Assembly: GCF_920984735.1 (NCBI RefSeq)
Contig: NZ_CAKLBU010000026.1
Span: 1 to 61,214 of the forward strand
DNA length: 61,214 bases
Source: Pedobacter sp. Leaf250
Lineage (GTDB): Bacteria; Bacteroidota; Bacteroidia; Sphingobacteriales; Sphingobacteriaceae
Direction: 5' to 3'
The notes under the pieces are model-generated. The model searched no databases. It was not told the DNA's origin and saw nothing but the letters and a program-made list of their open reading frames with translations. A program made the position numbers and the translations under genes. This document shows, piece by piece, positions 8,771-16,426 of the stretch (position 1 is its first letter; each line of letters starts with the position of its first letter).

Positions 8771-9181
8771 ATCCTTGCAAAGAAGGCTAAATTTTTTAGT
8801 TTGAAATGAAATTTTCTCTAAACCCTCAACCAAAATTTTGTGCTTTGCTCCCCAATTTTCAAGCGCTTTAATAATCGGTTTAAGTGCATATCCAATTTCA
8901 GTAAGTTCATATTCCACCTTTGGCGGAACCTCTGCATAAACCGTTCGGATGATGATTTTATTTTCTTCCAATTTGCGCAACTGCAGGGTTAACATCCGTT
9001 CTGTAATATTAGGCAAACGCTTTTTTAGTTCGCCAAACCTTAATTTTCCATCCAGTAGCCAGGAGCAAATTACCAAAGTCCATTGGCCACCAATAATATT
9101 TGTGGCATAAGCTTCCGGACATTCATCTGCCAAAGCTTGTTTATTGGCGAAATTGGTCGATGTTTCTTTAATATCAGTCAT
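8705..9181 (-). CDS. HxlR family winged-helix transcriptional regulator with repeat-derived C-terminal tail
   Basis: This is a DNA-binding regulator of the HxlR type (MarR-like winged helix), often responding to quinones, aldehydes or oxidants. The core is clear: CPEAYATNIIGGQWTLVICSWLLDGKLRFGELKKRLPNITERMLTLQLRKLEENKII in successive blocks, including the family Cys19 before the first helix, which in relatives serves as redox sensor. Homologues usually end near residue 115-130; here the frame continues to 158 aa, and the last ~27 residues (from SLLCKDAG on) are encoded by a dispersed intergenic repeat. It is divergent from the flavoprotein gene at 9281, the typical arrangement of a repressor and its target. 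Confidence 0.88.
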   Translation of the reverse strand: MTDIKETSTNFANKQALADECPEAYATNIIGGQWTLVICSWLLDGKLRFGELKKRLPNITERMLTLQLRKLEENKIIIRTVYAEVPPKVEYELTEIGYALKPIIKALENWGAKHKILVEGLEKISFQTKKFSLLCKDAGSGNLLLFHYLFRNEIATKQ

Positions 9182-9253
9182 TACTTACATTTTATATAGT
9201 ACATAACAATGGGTTGTTAATATACAAAAGCCATGCTAAGGGTGTTACTTTTG
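9182..9253. promoter_or_regulatory. Divergent HxlR/oxidoreductase control region with palindrome
   Basis: A perfect inverted repeat TAACAA-tggg-TTGTTA lies at 9204-9219, and TACT-N12-AGTA at 9182-9201, both between the divergent starts; HxlR-type proteins bind such dyads. The plus-strand box TACTTTTG at 9246-9253 matches the Bacteroidota -7 element for the gene at 9281. That the HxlR protein binds here is an inference from position. Confidence 0.5.
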
Positions 9254-9280
9254 TATCAAATAATTTAAAATTTCGATAAA

Positions 9281-9811
9281 ATGCAAACATTAATCATTGT
9301 CACTCACCCAGATATTAAAAACTCATTAATCAATAAAAGATGGATAGAAGAACTTCAAAAATTTCCTGATCAATTTGTTGTTCATCAACTTCACGAAGCT
9401 TATCCAGATGGAAAAATAGATGTGTTGGCAGAGCAAAAACTGATTGAAAAATATGATAAAATTGTTTTCCAGTTTCCTTATTATTGGTTTAATAGCCCCT
9501 GGTTTTTAAAAAAGTGGTTAGATGACGTTTTACTCCACGGATGGGCTTACGGTAGCAAGAGCGGATATCCCATATTGAGAAAGAAAATTACTTTAGCCAT
9601 ATCATTAGGCGTTACCGAAGAAGAATTAAATCCTGGAGGGATTTACAAATATCCTTTGGCAGAACTTACCCGACCATTTGAACTTAGCTTTGAATATGTT
9701 AAAGCAGATTTCAGACCAATATTTGCTTATTATGGCATAGAATATCATGCAACGCCAGATAGGATTGAGCAAAGTGTAGATCAGTATTTAGATTTCTTGA
9801 GGGCTTTGTAG
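9281..9811 (+). CDS. NAD(P)H-dependent flavoprotein oxidoreductase (KefF/MdaB-like)
   Basis: This is a flavodoxin-fold quinone reductase type enzyme, about 176 aa, that should bind FMN or FAD and reduce quinones or electrophiles with NAD(P)H in the cytoplasm. The sequence shows the family segments LIIVTHPDIKNSLINKRW at the N-terminus, the core VFQFPYYWFNSPWFLKKWLD at about residues 65-85 and HGWAYG following it, and LAISLGVTEEEL in the NAD(P)H side. The gene is transcribed away from the HxlR regulator with a TACTTTTG promoter box between them, so induction by quinone or electrophile stress through HxlR is likely. Full length; start at ATG 9281. Confidence 0.88.
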   Translation: MQTLIIVTHPDIKNSLINKRWIEELQKFPDQFVVHQLHEAYPDGKIDVLAEQKLIEKYDKIVFQFPYYWFNSPWFLKKWLDDVLLHGWAYGSKSGYPILRKKITLAISLGVTEEELNPGGIYKYPLAELTRPFELSFEYVKADFRPIFAYYGIEYHATPDRIEQSVDQYLDFLRAL

Positions 9812-9815
9812 CAAC

Positions 9816-10136
9816 TTATTTCTTTTTGGGTTGAGCAACTTCATTGTATGCACTTTCTAATGCTTCCAATAGCAGTTCATCTCTTAAATTTTCGATTTCG
9901 ATGGAAGTCCATCCACTTTTGCCCCAACTGCCATTAACCGGATAAATTGATTTGCTTAATGCGCAAAACTGCTGTTGGTCAGCAATCGAAAATTTGAGAT
10001 TGGCTAATTTTTGATCAATATTCAGGGTAGCGAAAATTTTTCCTTTTACCCTGAATGAAGTTTTCTCAAAGTGTGGTGCTTCAACGGTATTTGGAAACGA
10101 TAATGAAAATTGCTTGAAAGTTTCTAAATCTGCCAT
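9816..10136 (-). CDS. MmcQ/YjbR family protein
   Basis: This is a small 106-residue protein of the MmcQ/YjbR superfamily, a CyaY-like fold whose members are described as DNA-binding but whose role is not settled. The family pattern is visible: FPNTVEAPHFEKTSFRVKGKIFATL at about residues 14-38, and VNGSWGKSGWTSIEI near residue 70 followed by LRDELLLEALESAYNEV at the C-terminus. It ends four bases from the convergent oxidoreductase gene. No signal peptide and no operon partner. Confidence in the family is high, in function low. Confidence 0.85.
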   Translation of the reverse strand: MADLETFKQFSLSFPNTVEAPHFEKTSFRVKGKIFATLNIDQKLANLKFSIADQQQFCALSKSIYPVNGSWGKSGWTSIEIENLRDELLLEALESAYNEVAQPKKK

Positions 10137-10266
10137 AGTTAAATATAAGAATAGTTTTCTTATCCATTATTTTAGAAATCGTAAATGGTGAATCAAACTC
10201 TGCCCTTAAAACCCAAAAACATCAAATCGCTATTTTTTCCTAAATTACCAGCCTAAAATATCCTTA

Positions 10267-11922
10267 ATGAACAAAATTTTATTTTATGGAGCGGCAATTG
10301 CCTTGTTTGCAAGTTCTTGTCAGCAAGCATCAGAAAGCGGCAATGCCATTGGGCCAGATTCGTTGGCCATTAAAGCGATTAACGATTCGAGCTTAACTCA
10401 ATATTTATCTGCTATTGCTGCGGATAGTCTGGAAGGTAGAAAACCCTTTACCAATGGCGAAACCAAAACCATTAATTACCTAAAACGTGAGTTTGAGAAA
10501 CTGGGCTTAGAACCAGGAAATGGCGATAGTTTTTTTCAGGAAGTACCTATGGTGGAAATTAAATCGGTACCTGAAAGTAAAATGGTAATCAAAGGAAAGA
10601 GTGGTAATTTAAATCTGGATTATTTAACGGATTTCGTTGCCGGATCCCGAAGGGTACAAAATGAGGTAAGTATTAGTAACTCGCCTTTGGTTTTTGCAGG
10701 TTATGGTATTGTGGCGCCAGAATATGGATGGAATGATTATAAAAACCTGGATGTGAAAGGGAAAACAGTCGTGGTGATGATCAATGATCCTGGCTTTTCA
10801 GATTCAACGCTGTTTAAGGGCAAAAATATGACGTACTATGGTCGCTGGACATATAAATTTGAGGAAGCTTCGAGACAAGGCGCTGCTGGGGTTTTGATTA
10901 TTCATGATACCGAACCTGCGGCTTATCCTTGGAGTGTTGTGAGAAGTGGCTGGTCGAAATCAAAACTGACCTTGCAATCGGCCGATAATGGGATGAACCG
11001 AACAGTAGTAGAAGGTTGGATCTCATTGGATAAAGCCAAGCAACTTTTCCAATTGGCTGGCCAAAGCGATGCTTTATTTGCAGCTGCTAGAAAGAAAGAT
11101 TTTAAAGCGGTGGATCTGAATGCTACTACTTCGCTCGTGGTAAAAAATAACATTAAAAAATCGGTGACTTATAATGTTTTGGCTAAAATACCGGGCGATA
11201 AAAAGAAGAATGAGGCCATTATTTATTCAGCACATTGGGATCACTTGGGGGTTGGAGAAAAGATTCAGGGCGATTCGATTTACAATGGTGCAGTTGATAA
11301 TGCAACCGGTGTGGCTTCATTGTTTGAGTTGGCTTCGGCGTTTAAAAAACTTCCTAAAAAACAGGAGCGTACCATTTTGTTTATTTCCTACACAGCGGAG
11401 GAACAGGGTTTATTGGGCTCAGAGTATTATGCTAAACATCCTTCATTCCCTCTGGATAAAACGGTGGCCAACATCAATATGGATATGATGGGCATCGCTG
11501 GTAAAACAAAAGATATTGTGGTGTATGGTTTCGGTCAGTCGGAGTTGGAGGATTACGCTGCAGAATCTGCCAAAAAACAGGGAAGGGTTGTGGTTCCTGA
11601 TCCAGTTCCATCATCGGGTTTATATTACCGTTCTGATCATTTCAACCTGGCAAAAGTGGGGGTACCTTCTTTATTTACGGGTTCAGGAGTAGATAATGTG
11701 AAAAATGGAAGGGAATGGGGCTTGAAACAAGTCGCCGATTTTACGAAGTTTAGGTACCATTCTCCACAGGATAATTTCGATGCCAAAACCTGGGATTTAT
11801 CGGGGATTGTAGAAGATGTGCGATTGGTTTTCGATATGGGTTATCGTTTAAGTAACGAAGATGTTTATCCAAAATGGAAATCGGGTTCGGAATTTAAAGC
11901 GATTAGGGAGAAGAAGAAATAA
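10267..11922 (+). CDS. M28 family zinc peptidase with PA domain, lipoprotein
   Basis: This is a secreted, lipidated di-zinc aminopeptidase. The signal MNKILFYGAAIALFASSC gives a lipobox Cys at residue 18. A protease-associated (PA) insert occupies roughly residues 120-250 (LVFAGYGIVAPEYGWNDY, KGKTVVVMINDPG). The catalytic domain keeps the M28 ligands: His323 (AHWDHLG), Asp344 (AVDNATG), Glu378/Glu379 (TAEEQGLLGSEYY), Asp406 (NMDMMG) and His498 (RYHSPQDNF). At 551 aa it is full length. It probably works at the cell envelope in peptide use, alongside the S9 peptidase nearby. No operon partner on the same strand. Confidence 0.93.
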   Translation: MNKILFYGAAIALFASSCQQASESGNAIGPDSLAIKAINDSSLTQYLSAIAADSLEGRKPFTNGETKTINYLKREFEKLGLEPGNGDSFFQEVPMVEIKSVPESKMVIKGKSGNLNLDYLTDFVAGSRRVQNEVSISNSPLVFAGYGIVAPEYGWNDYKNLDVKGKTVVVMINDPGFSDSTLFKGKNMTYYGRWTYKFEEASRQGAAGVLIIHDTEPAAYPWSVVRSGWSKSKLTLQSADNGMNRTVVEGWISLDKAKQLFQLAGQSDALFAAARKKDFKAVDLNATTSLVVKNNIKKSVTYNVLAKIPGDKKKNEAIIYSAHWDHLGVGEKIQGDSIYNGAVDNATGVASLFELASAFKKLPKKQERTILFISYTAEEQGLLGSEYYAKHPSFPLDKTVANINMDMMGIAGKTKDIVVYGFGQSELEDYAAESAKKQGRVVVPDPVPSSGLYYRSDHFNLAKVGVPSLFTGSGVDNVKNGREWGLKQVADFTKFRYHSPQDNFDAKTWDLSGIVEDVRLVFDMGYRLSNEDVYPKWKSGSEFKAIREKKK

Positions 11923-11956
11923 TAAGCTCAGATTAAATTTGCATCTAGTTGATAAT

Positions 11957-12067
11957 CGTTATTCCTGCGTATGCGGGAATCTTAAAGCGGATAACCTGTT
12001 ATTAAGTACAATCCTCATTGCGAGGAACGAAGCAATCTCACATCATAAGAAATGATGAGATTGCTTC
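11957..12067. repeat. Intergenic repeat pair (GCGGGAAT family and CATTGCGAG family)
   Basis: ATTCCTGCGTATGCGGGAAT at about 11961-11980 is a near-perfect inverted repeat of one family. It is followed by CTCATTGCGAGGAACGAAGC and a 12-bp hairpin GAAGCAATCTCA / TGAGATTGCTTC at 12029-12040 and 12056-12067, a copy of the family seen at 47896. No gene is seen here. Confidence 0.8.
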
Positions 12068-12136
12068 AATTTATAAAAAAGACGATTTCCCAAAGACGTA
12101 AACTTAAGGTTGACGACTGTTCATTATCGGCGATCC

Positions 12137-12694
12137 TTAAACTTTACAAGCACCAATCAAGTTCTCGATTTTTCTTTGAATTAAACTAATCGTTTTCTCA
12201 TCGGTCAAATTCCCCTCCTCATCAAATTTAGTCTGTGCTTGGGCAATCAATACTTCAGGTTGCAAAACCGGATTCATGTTAAGAAAGGTAAAAACTGGGA
12301 GAAAGGCAGTTTGCATACGCACCGTTCCCCACATACCTTGTGTAGCACCTAGCATGGCAACAGGTTTATGCATTAGAGGTGCATCTTTACCTCTACTCGC
12401 CCAATCAATGGCATTTTTCAAGCCTCCTGGAATCGAATAATTGTATTCCGGAGAAGCGATAATAAAAGCATCGGCTTGTGCCAAAGCCGCTCTAAATTTA
12501 ACAACGCTTGCTGGTCTTTCTGCTACTTCTGGCGTATCATCATCTGCATTATATACAGGAACATCATCAAAAGGAACAATTTCAAATTCAATTCCTTCGG
12601 GAACTAAACTACCTGCAAATTTAAGCAACAAGGCGTTGTATGAACCTTTTCTCAGACTTCCACACAAGCCAACAATTTTTTTATTCTTTTCCAT
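12137..12694 (-). CDS. NADPH-dependent FMN reductase family protein
   Basis: This is a 185-residue flavodoxin-like reductase of the YieF/ChrR type, which reduces quinones, chromate or azo compounds with NAD(P)H using bound FMN. Diagnostic segments are VGLCGSLRKGSYNALLLKFA at the N-terminus (FMN phosphate loop GSLRKGSYN) and SPEYNYSIPGGLKNAIDWAS at about residues 82-101 (flavin isoalloxazine loop), then KPVAMLGATQGMWGTVRMQT. Cytoplasmic, full length, start at ATG 12694. It is divergent from the MFS transporter gene at 12798, with a ~100-bp gap, but no regulatory gene is present. It is the third small redox flavoprotein in this part of the window. Confidence 0.9.
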   Translation of the reverse strand: MEKNKKIVGLCGSLRKGSYNALLLKFAGSLVPEGIEFEIVPFDDVPVYNADDDTPEVAERPASVVKFRAALAQADAFIIASPEYNYSIPGGLKNAIDWASRGKDAPLMHKPVAMLGATQGMWGTVRMQTAFLPVFTFLNMNPVLQPEVLIAQAQTKFDEEGNLTDEKTISLIQRKIENLIGACKV

Positions 12695-12771
12695 ATCGAT
12701 TAAACCACAGCATAATCAAAATGTTTGAGCGCCACAAGGACATACCGTTCAGAATAAAAAATTATAATTGC

Positions 12772-12779
12772 TATTTTTG
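12772..12779 (+). promoter_or_regulatory. Putative -7 box (TATTTTTG) of the MFS gene
   Basis: TATTTTTG matches TAnnTTTG and ends 18 bp before ATG 12798. It supports the ATG over the in-frame TTG at 12768, which lies upstream of the box. Confidence 0.5.
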
Positions 12780-12797
12780 TATACCAGCAATCCCCTT

Positions 12798-14000
12798 ATG
12801 ACCGAGCAAAATCCCTCCAAAGCAATTATCGAAAAAACAGTATTCCCAATTTTATTTGCGCTTAGTTTTTCACACCTATTAAATGATACGATCCAATCGC
12901 TGATCCCAGCGATTTACCCAATCATTAAAACAAATTATAGATTAAGCTTTTCACAAATTGGATTAATTACACTTACCTTTCAATTGGCAGCATCGTTACT
13001 TCAGCCTTTTGTTGGTTTATATACCGATAAAAAGCCTCAACCTTATTCGCTTGCCGTGGGAATGGGTTTTACTTTGATAGGGTTAATTACTTTATCGCAA
13101 TCCACGCATTTTTATACAATGCTGATTTCCGTAGCCCTAATTGGTGTGGGTTCATCGATATTTCATCCGGAAGCATCAAGAATGGCACATGCAGCATCCG
13201 GAGGGAAAAGAGGTTTAGCGCAGTCGGTTTTTCAGTTGGGTGGTAACGCAGGAAGTTCTTTAGGACCGCTATTGGCCGCCTGGATCATTGTTCCATACGG
13301 ACAATTTAGTGTGGTTTGGTTTTCCATTATCGCTTTACTGGCCATTGTAATTTTGAGTTATGTAGGCAATTGGTACAAAGGTTTTGTGGTCGCCAGAAGT
13401 AAAAAGGCTGCTGTTGCAAGTGTTGTTAATCAGTTTTCAAGAAATAAAATCGTTTTCTCGGTTGTTATTTTACTCTTGCTTATTTTTTCGAAGTATTTTT
13501 ATATGGCCAGTTTAACTAGTTATTTCACTTTTTACCTGATCAATAAATTCGATGTTTCGGTTCAAACTTCACAGATTTATTTATTTGTGTTTTTGTTTTC
13601 GGTTGCTGCGGGAACATTATTAGGTGGTCCGATTGGAGATAAGATTGGCCGTAAGTATGTGATTTGGGCTTCGATTTTAGGAACGGCACCATTTGCATTG
13701 CTTTTGCCACATGCCAATCTGTTTTGGGTTGGCGTTTTAATAGTTCCTATCGGGATGATTTTAGCTTCGGCATTTTCAGCCATATTGGTTTATGCCCAAG
13801 AATTGATTCCTGGAAAGGTAGGCTTAGTAGCTGGATTATTTTTCGGCTTCGCTTTTGGAATGGGCGGTATAGGATCTGCCCTATTGGGTAAATTGGCTGA
13901 TTCTACCAGTATTGAATATGTATTCAACATTTGTGCTTTCCTTCCGCTAATTGGGCTGCTCACCGGCTTTTTGCCAAATATTGAAACAAAGAAGAAATAA
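12798..14000 (+). CDS. MFS transporter, fosmidomycin-resistance (Fsr)-like
   Basis: This is a 400-residue inner-membrane protein of the major facilitator superfamily with about 12 membrane segments. It resembles the Fsr subgroup: N-terminal SFSHLLNDTIQSLIPAIYPII, GVGSSIFHPEASRMAHAASGGKRGLAQSVFQLGGNAGSSLGP in adjoining stretches, and GGPIGDKIGRKYVIW in the second half as the cytoplasmic loop motif. Fsr exports fosmidomycin in other bacteria; the real substrate here is unknown. The start was set at ATG 12798, since the ORF upstream only begins at a TTG that would precede the promoter box. It ends in a strong bidirectional terminator. Confidence 0.88.
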   Translation: MTEQNPSKAIIEKTVFPILFALSFSHLLNDTIQSLIPAIYPIIKTNYRLSFSQIGLITLTFQLAASLLQPFVGLYTDKKPQPYSLAVGMGFTLIGLITLSQSTHFYTMLISVALIGVGSSIFHPEASRMAHAASGGKRGLAQSVFQLGGNAGSSLGPLLAAWIIVPYGQFSVVWFSIIALLAIVILSYVGNWYKGFVVARSKKAAVASVVNQFSRNKIVFSVVILLLLIFSKYFYMASLTSYFTFYLINKFDVSVQTSQIYLFVFLFSVAAGTLLGGPIGDKIGRKYVIWASILGTAPFALLLPHANLFWVGVLIVPIGMILASAFSAILVYAQELIPGKVGLVAGLFFGFAFGMGGIGSALLGKLADSTSIEYVFNICAFLPLIGLLTGFLPNIETKKK

Positions 14001-14002
14001 AA

Positions 14003-14033
14003 AAAATCCCGCCTTGATAAAAGGCGGGATTTT
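14003..14033. terminator. Bidirectional terminator between convergent genes
   Basis: A perfect 13-bp stem AAAATCCCGCCTT / AAGGCGGGATTTT (14003-14015 and 14021-14033) with a 5-base loop serves the MFS gene on the plus strand and the beta-barrel gene ending at 14040 on the minus strand. Confidence 0.92.
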
Positions 14034-14039
14034 ATATGA

Positions 14040-14738
14040 CTAAAAGTGGAAGTTAAATCCTAAACTTGGCACAAAGGTATCTAATCCAAATCTGAAGCTG
14101 TTATTTTCACTCGCTTGGGAGTTGGATGAATTAATACCACCATCATCTTTTATGCTAGTGTTATTGTATGATAACAATGGGAAAGAAAATTCGATGGCCC
14201 ATTTCTTTGCTGGAAAAAATGCAAATCCTGGATTAATTGAGGCACTATACGCTCCAGTTTTGTAATTTGAACGCTGATAATTGTAACTACCGCTGCCACT
14301 TTGTGATTGGCTAGACTTGCCAAAGGCAATATCAAAACTTCCTTGTCCGAAAAATTTGAACTTTTCTACAATGTCTACATAATATCTAACAAAAGGCCCC
14401 ACATTAAAAGACTTATTTCTTTGGATTGAAGTTGAGGTAATTAAACTATTTCCATCCAGGAAATTTAAATCTGAAATATTTTTAGTTTCGTAATATCCGA
14501 TACCTAAACCTATCGCTAAATTTTTGCTAAAAAAATGACCAAACTTTGGATTTACATTGAAGGATGTCGATTCTCCATCCCCGTAAGCGTAATTATTTGG
14601 GTATGTGATTGTGGGTTTGCTTTCACTTTTTGAATACCCAATTGAACCACCAATTAAGTTTTTACCTTTTTCAGTTTGGGCATTAACTGTGAATGCGACA
14701 GCGCATAGCACCGCCAGAGATAATAATTGTTTTTTCAT
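14040..14738 (-). CDS. Outer membrane beta-barrel protein
   Basis: This 232-residue protein has a signal peptide (MKKQLLSLAVLCAVAFTVNAQ) and alternating amphipathic strands, for example LAIGLGIGYYET, NVGPFVRYYVDI and ASINPGFAFFPAKKWAIEFSFPLLSY, and ends in Phe (SLGFNFHF), the usual beta-barrel C-terminal signal. It is probably an 8-strand small outer membrane barrel of the OmpX/PorT-like kind common in Bacteroidota. A paralogue lies at 15396-16049: both begin the mature part with QTEKG and share the PFVRYYVDIVEKFKFFGQ / PFIRKYVDVKERFKFFVQ segment. The function is not predictable; structural, adhesive or transport roles are possible. Confidence 0.85.
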   Translation of the reverse strand: MKKQLLSLAVLCAVAFTVNAQTEKGKNLIGGSIGYSKSESKPTITYPNNYAYGDGESTSFNVNPKFGHFFSKNLAIGLGIGYYETKNISDLNFLDGNSLITSTSIQRNKSFNVGPFVRYYVDIVEKFKFFGQGSFDIAFGKSSQSQSGSGSYNYQRSNYKTGAYSASINPGFAFFPAKKWAIEFSFPLLSYNNTSIKDDGGINSSNSQASENNSFRFGLDTFVPSLGFNFHF

Positions 14739-14837
14739 TTCATTTGTGTTTTTGTGTCCTCAATGATAACACAAAAAGGTTGTAAAACTATTTCGTTAGT
14801 TATTTTAATTTTTAAAATATTGATTATCAATAAATAA

Positions 14838-14866
14838 AAAATGCAGCTTATGGCAAGCTGCATTTT
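14838..14866 (-). terminator. Terminator after the 22-residue-repeat gene
   Basis: A 12-bp perfect stem AAAATGCAGCTT / AAGCTGCATTTT with a 5-base loop lies just past the stop of the gene ending at 14888 and is followed on the minus strand by T/A-rich sequence. Confidence 0.8.
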
Positions 14867-14887
14867 CCAAAATTTTGATTAGTAATT

Positions 14888-15385
14888 TTATTGGTGGTTT
14901 AGCCTTTCAATGAAATAATAAGTGTCTAATGCATTTTCCGAATCGAGATTTTCACCATCATTACTAATCGATTTCACTTTGCCTTCGCTGTTATTAAAGC
15001 CGCTGCTATTATATTCAAATTTTATACTGCCAATTGATTTAAGTTTTCCATTTTCTGAAGGAAATACCGAATTGTAATAATCCAAACGCACATTACCAAT
15101 TGATTTTATTTTGCCATCTTCAGAAGGAAAAACACTGTTGTAATATTCTACTCGGGTATCGCCAATTGATTTTACTTTTCCATCTTCAGATTTAAAAACA
15201 GAATTATAGTATTCAATTTTAGTGTTGTTGATAGATTTGATCTTCCCATCTTCTGAAGGAAATGCACTGCTGTAATATTCTATTTTGCCACGAAAGTGTT
15301 GTGCATTTACGTGTAGGGAAAAAGTTAAAAATAGGAATATGGCTAAGCTTTTCAAGTTTAAAGCTTTTACGAATATATTTTTCAT
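14888..15385 (-). CDS. Secreted protein with five 22-residue repeats
   Basis: I do not recognise a family. The 165-residue protein has a signal peptide ending at VNAQ and then five tandem 22-residue units beginning near residues 35, 57, 79, 101 and 123, of the form (I/V/L)-(E/D)-YYNSVFPSEDGKIKSIGnnr. The strongly kept aromatic pair, the Ser-Glu-Asp-Gly turn and alternating polar residues suggest a repeated beta-hairpin, as in solenoid or antifreeze-like folds. The gene follows the beta-barrel gene 15396-16049 by only 10 bp on the same strand, so both are likely one operon; it may be a periplasmic or surface partner of that barrel. No catalytic site is apparent. Confidence 0.8.
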   Translation of the reverse strand: MKNIFVKALNLKSLAIFLFLTFSLHVNAQHFRGKIEYYSSAFPSEDGKIKSINNTKIEYYNSVFKSEDGKVKSIGDTRVEYYNSVFPSEDGKIKSIGNVRLDYYNSVFPSENGKLKSIGSIKFEYNSSGFNNSEGKVKSISNDGENLDSENALDTYYFIERLNHQ

Positions 15386-15395
15386 GAGAGGGGAG

Positions 15396-16049
15396 TTAAA
15401 AGTGTAAATTAATGGTAAAAGTAGGGGTGAAGTTATCTAACGCCAAACGTAAATTGTTCTTCTTATCAAAATTATAAAGTGATTCTTCTGCATAATAATT
15501 CTGATGAAAAAATGTCAGTATTGGGAATGAAAAATCGATACTTGAATCATCCGAAAGGAGATAAGTGAAGCCTGGAGTTAAGCTGGCGCCCCAACCTTTT
15601 GGCCTGACGTCGGTTCTGATCAAATAACCGGCATCATCTATTCTATTGAATGTATTAATTTGCAAAAGCAGGTTAGCTTGTACAAAAAACTTAAACCTTT
15701 CTTTTACATCAACATATTTTCTTATAAAAGGAGATAAGCCAAAACTGAATTCTTTTGGTCCGTAGCGATCTTCATATCTACCGTCTTCTTCATCCCAAGA
15801 GATATAACTTTCTCCGCGAAGCCTAGATAGATTTAATGGAATTTCCAGACCAATAGCTAGATTGTTTTTGATAAAATAGCCACCCCTTGGTGTTGCGGTA
15901 AAGGTATTGATGGATGGTGTTGAATTATTTTGTTTCGAAGTTCCGAAGCTGAAGCTTATTCCGGCAAAGCCTGATCCTTTTTCAGTTTGGCCATAGCTAT
16001 GCCAACTGACGGCACATAACAGTGCCATGATGATTAATTTAGGTTTCAT
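15396..16049 (-). CDS. Outer membrane beta-barrel protein (paralogue)
   Basis: This is a 217-residue beta-barrel with signal peptide MKPKLIIMALLCAVSWHSYGQ; the start was moved to ATG 16049 because 18 upstream codons precede a normal signal peptide. It shares the layout and several strands of the protein at 14040-14738 (mature start QTEKGSGFAGISF, middle PFIRKYVDVKERFKFFVQ, late LTPGFTYL) and ends with TINLHF, a barrel C-terminal signature with terminal Phe. It is the first gene of a two-gene operon with the 22-residue-repeat protein (10-bp gap). Function unknown. The pair of barrels around the repeat gene suggests local duplication. Confidence 0.85.
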   Translation of the reverse strand: MKPKLIIMALLCAVSWHSYGQTEKGSGFAGISFSFGTSKQNNSTPSINTFTATPRGGYFIKNNLAIGLEIPLNLSRLRGESYISWDEEDGRYEDRYGPKEFSFGLSPFIRKYVDVKERFKFFVQANLLLQINTFNRIDDAGYLIRTDVRPKGWGASLTPGFTYLLSDDSSIDFSFPILTFFHQNYYAEESLYNFDKKNNLRLALDNFTPTFTINLHF

Positions 16050-16139
16050 TTTGTGTTGTTTTTGTGTGTAATCAATAATAATCAAATTTGATACAAAAAG
16101 CAATACCGAAATTTGGCTGTCATCCTCATCTTAATTGTG

Positions 16140-16356
16140 GATTTTAATTTACTTAGATGCTTTAAGATTCCCGCTTTTGCGAGAATGATGGAAAACACTA
16201 CTGATATTTTATGAACTTATTACATCAACGGTCGTCATCCAGCTTGACTGGGGATCTTAATGCTTTTAGATTCTTAAATACGCGGGAATAACTGCTTTGG
16301 ATAAATTAACTTAATCAGATTGCCACTTATGAAAAAAAAAACCTCGCAATGACGAT
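16140..16356. repeat. Cluster of dispersed intergenic repeats
   Basis: The ~380-bp spacer before clpB's terminator has no gene. It holds AGATTCCCGCTTTTGCGAGA at about 16165, GTCATCCAGCTTGACTGGGG at about 16235 followed by TTAGATTC...CGCGGGAATA, and AGATTGCCACTTAT...ACCTCGCAATGACG at 16317-16354. These are fragments of the GCGGGAAT, GTCATCC and CATTGCGAG families. Confidence 0.7.
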
Positions 16357-16372
16357 TATCCAATTTTTAAAC

Positions 16373-16407
16373 ACAAAAAAAATCCCGTAGAAATTAATCT
16401 ACGGGAT
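16373..16407 (-). terminator. Terminator of clpB
   Basis: A perfect 10-bp stem ATCCCGTAGA / TCTACGGGAT (16382-16391, 16398-16407) is followed on the minus strand by a run of T residues, 20 bp after the clpB stop. Confidence 0.92.
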
Positions 16408-16426
16408 CTTGTTTAAATGATTTTGC

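Noticed and set aside
8527..8772. 81-codon frame in the spacer after the S9 peptidase
   Set aside because: It lies within the duplicated intergenic repeat and its internal similarity comes from the DNA repeat, not from a protein.
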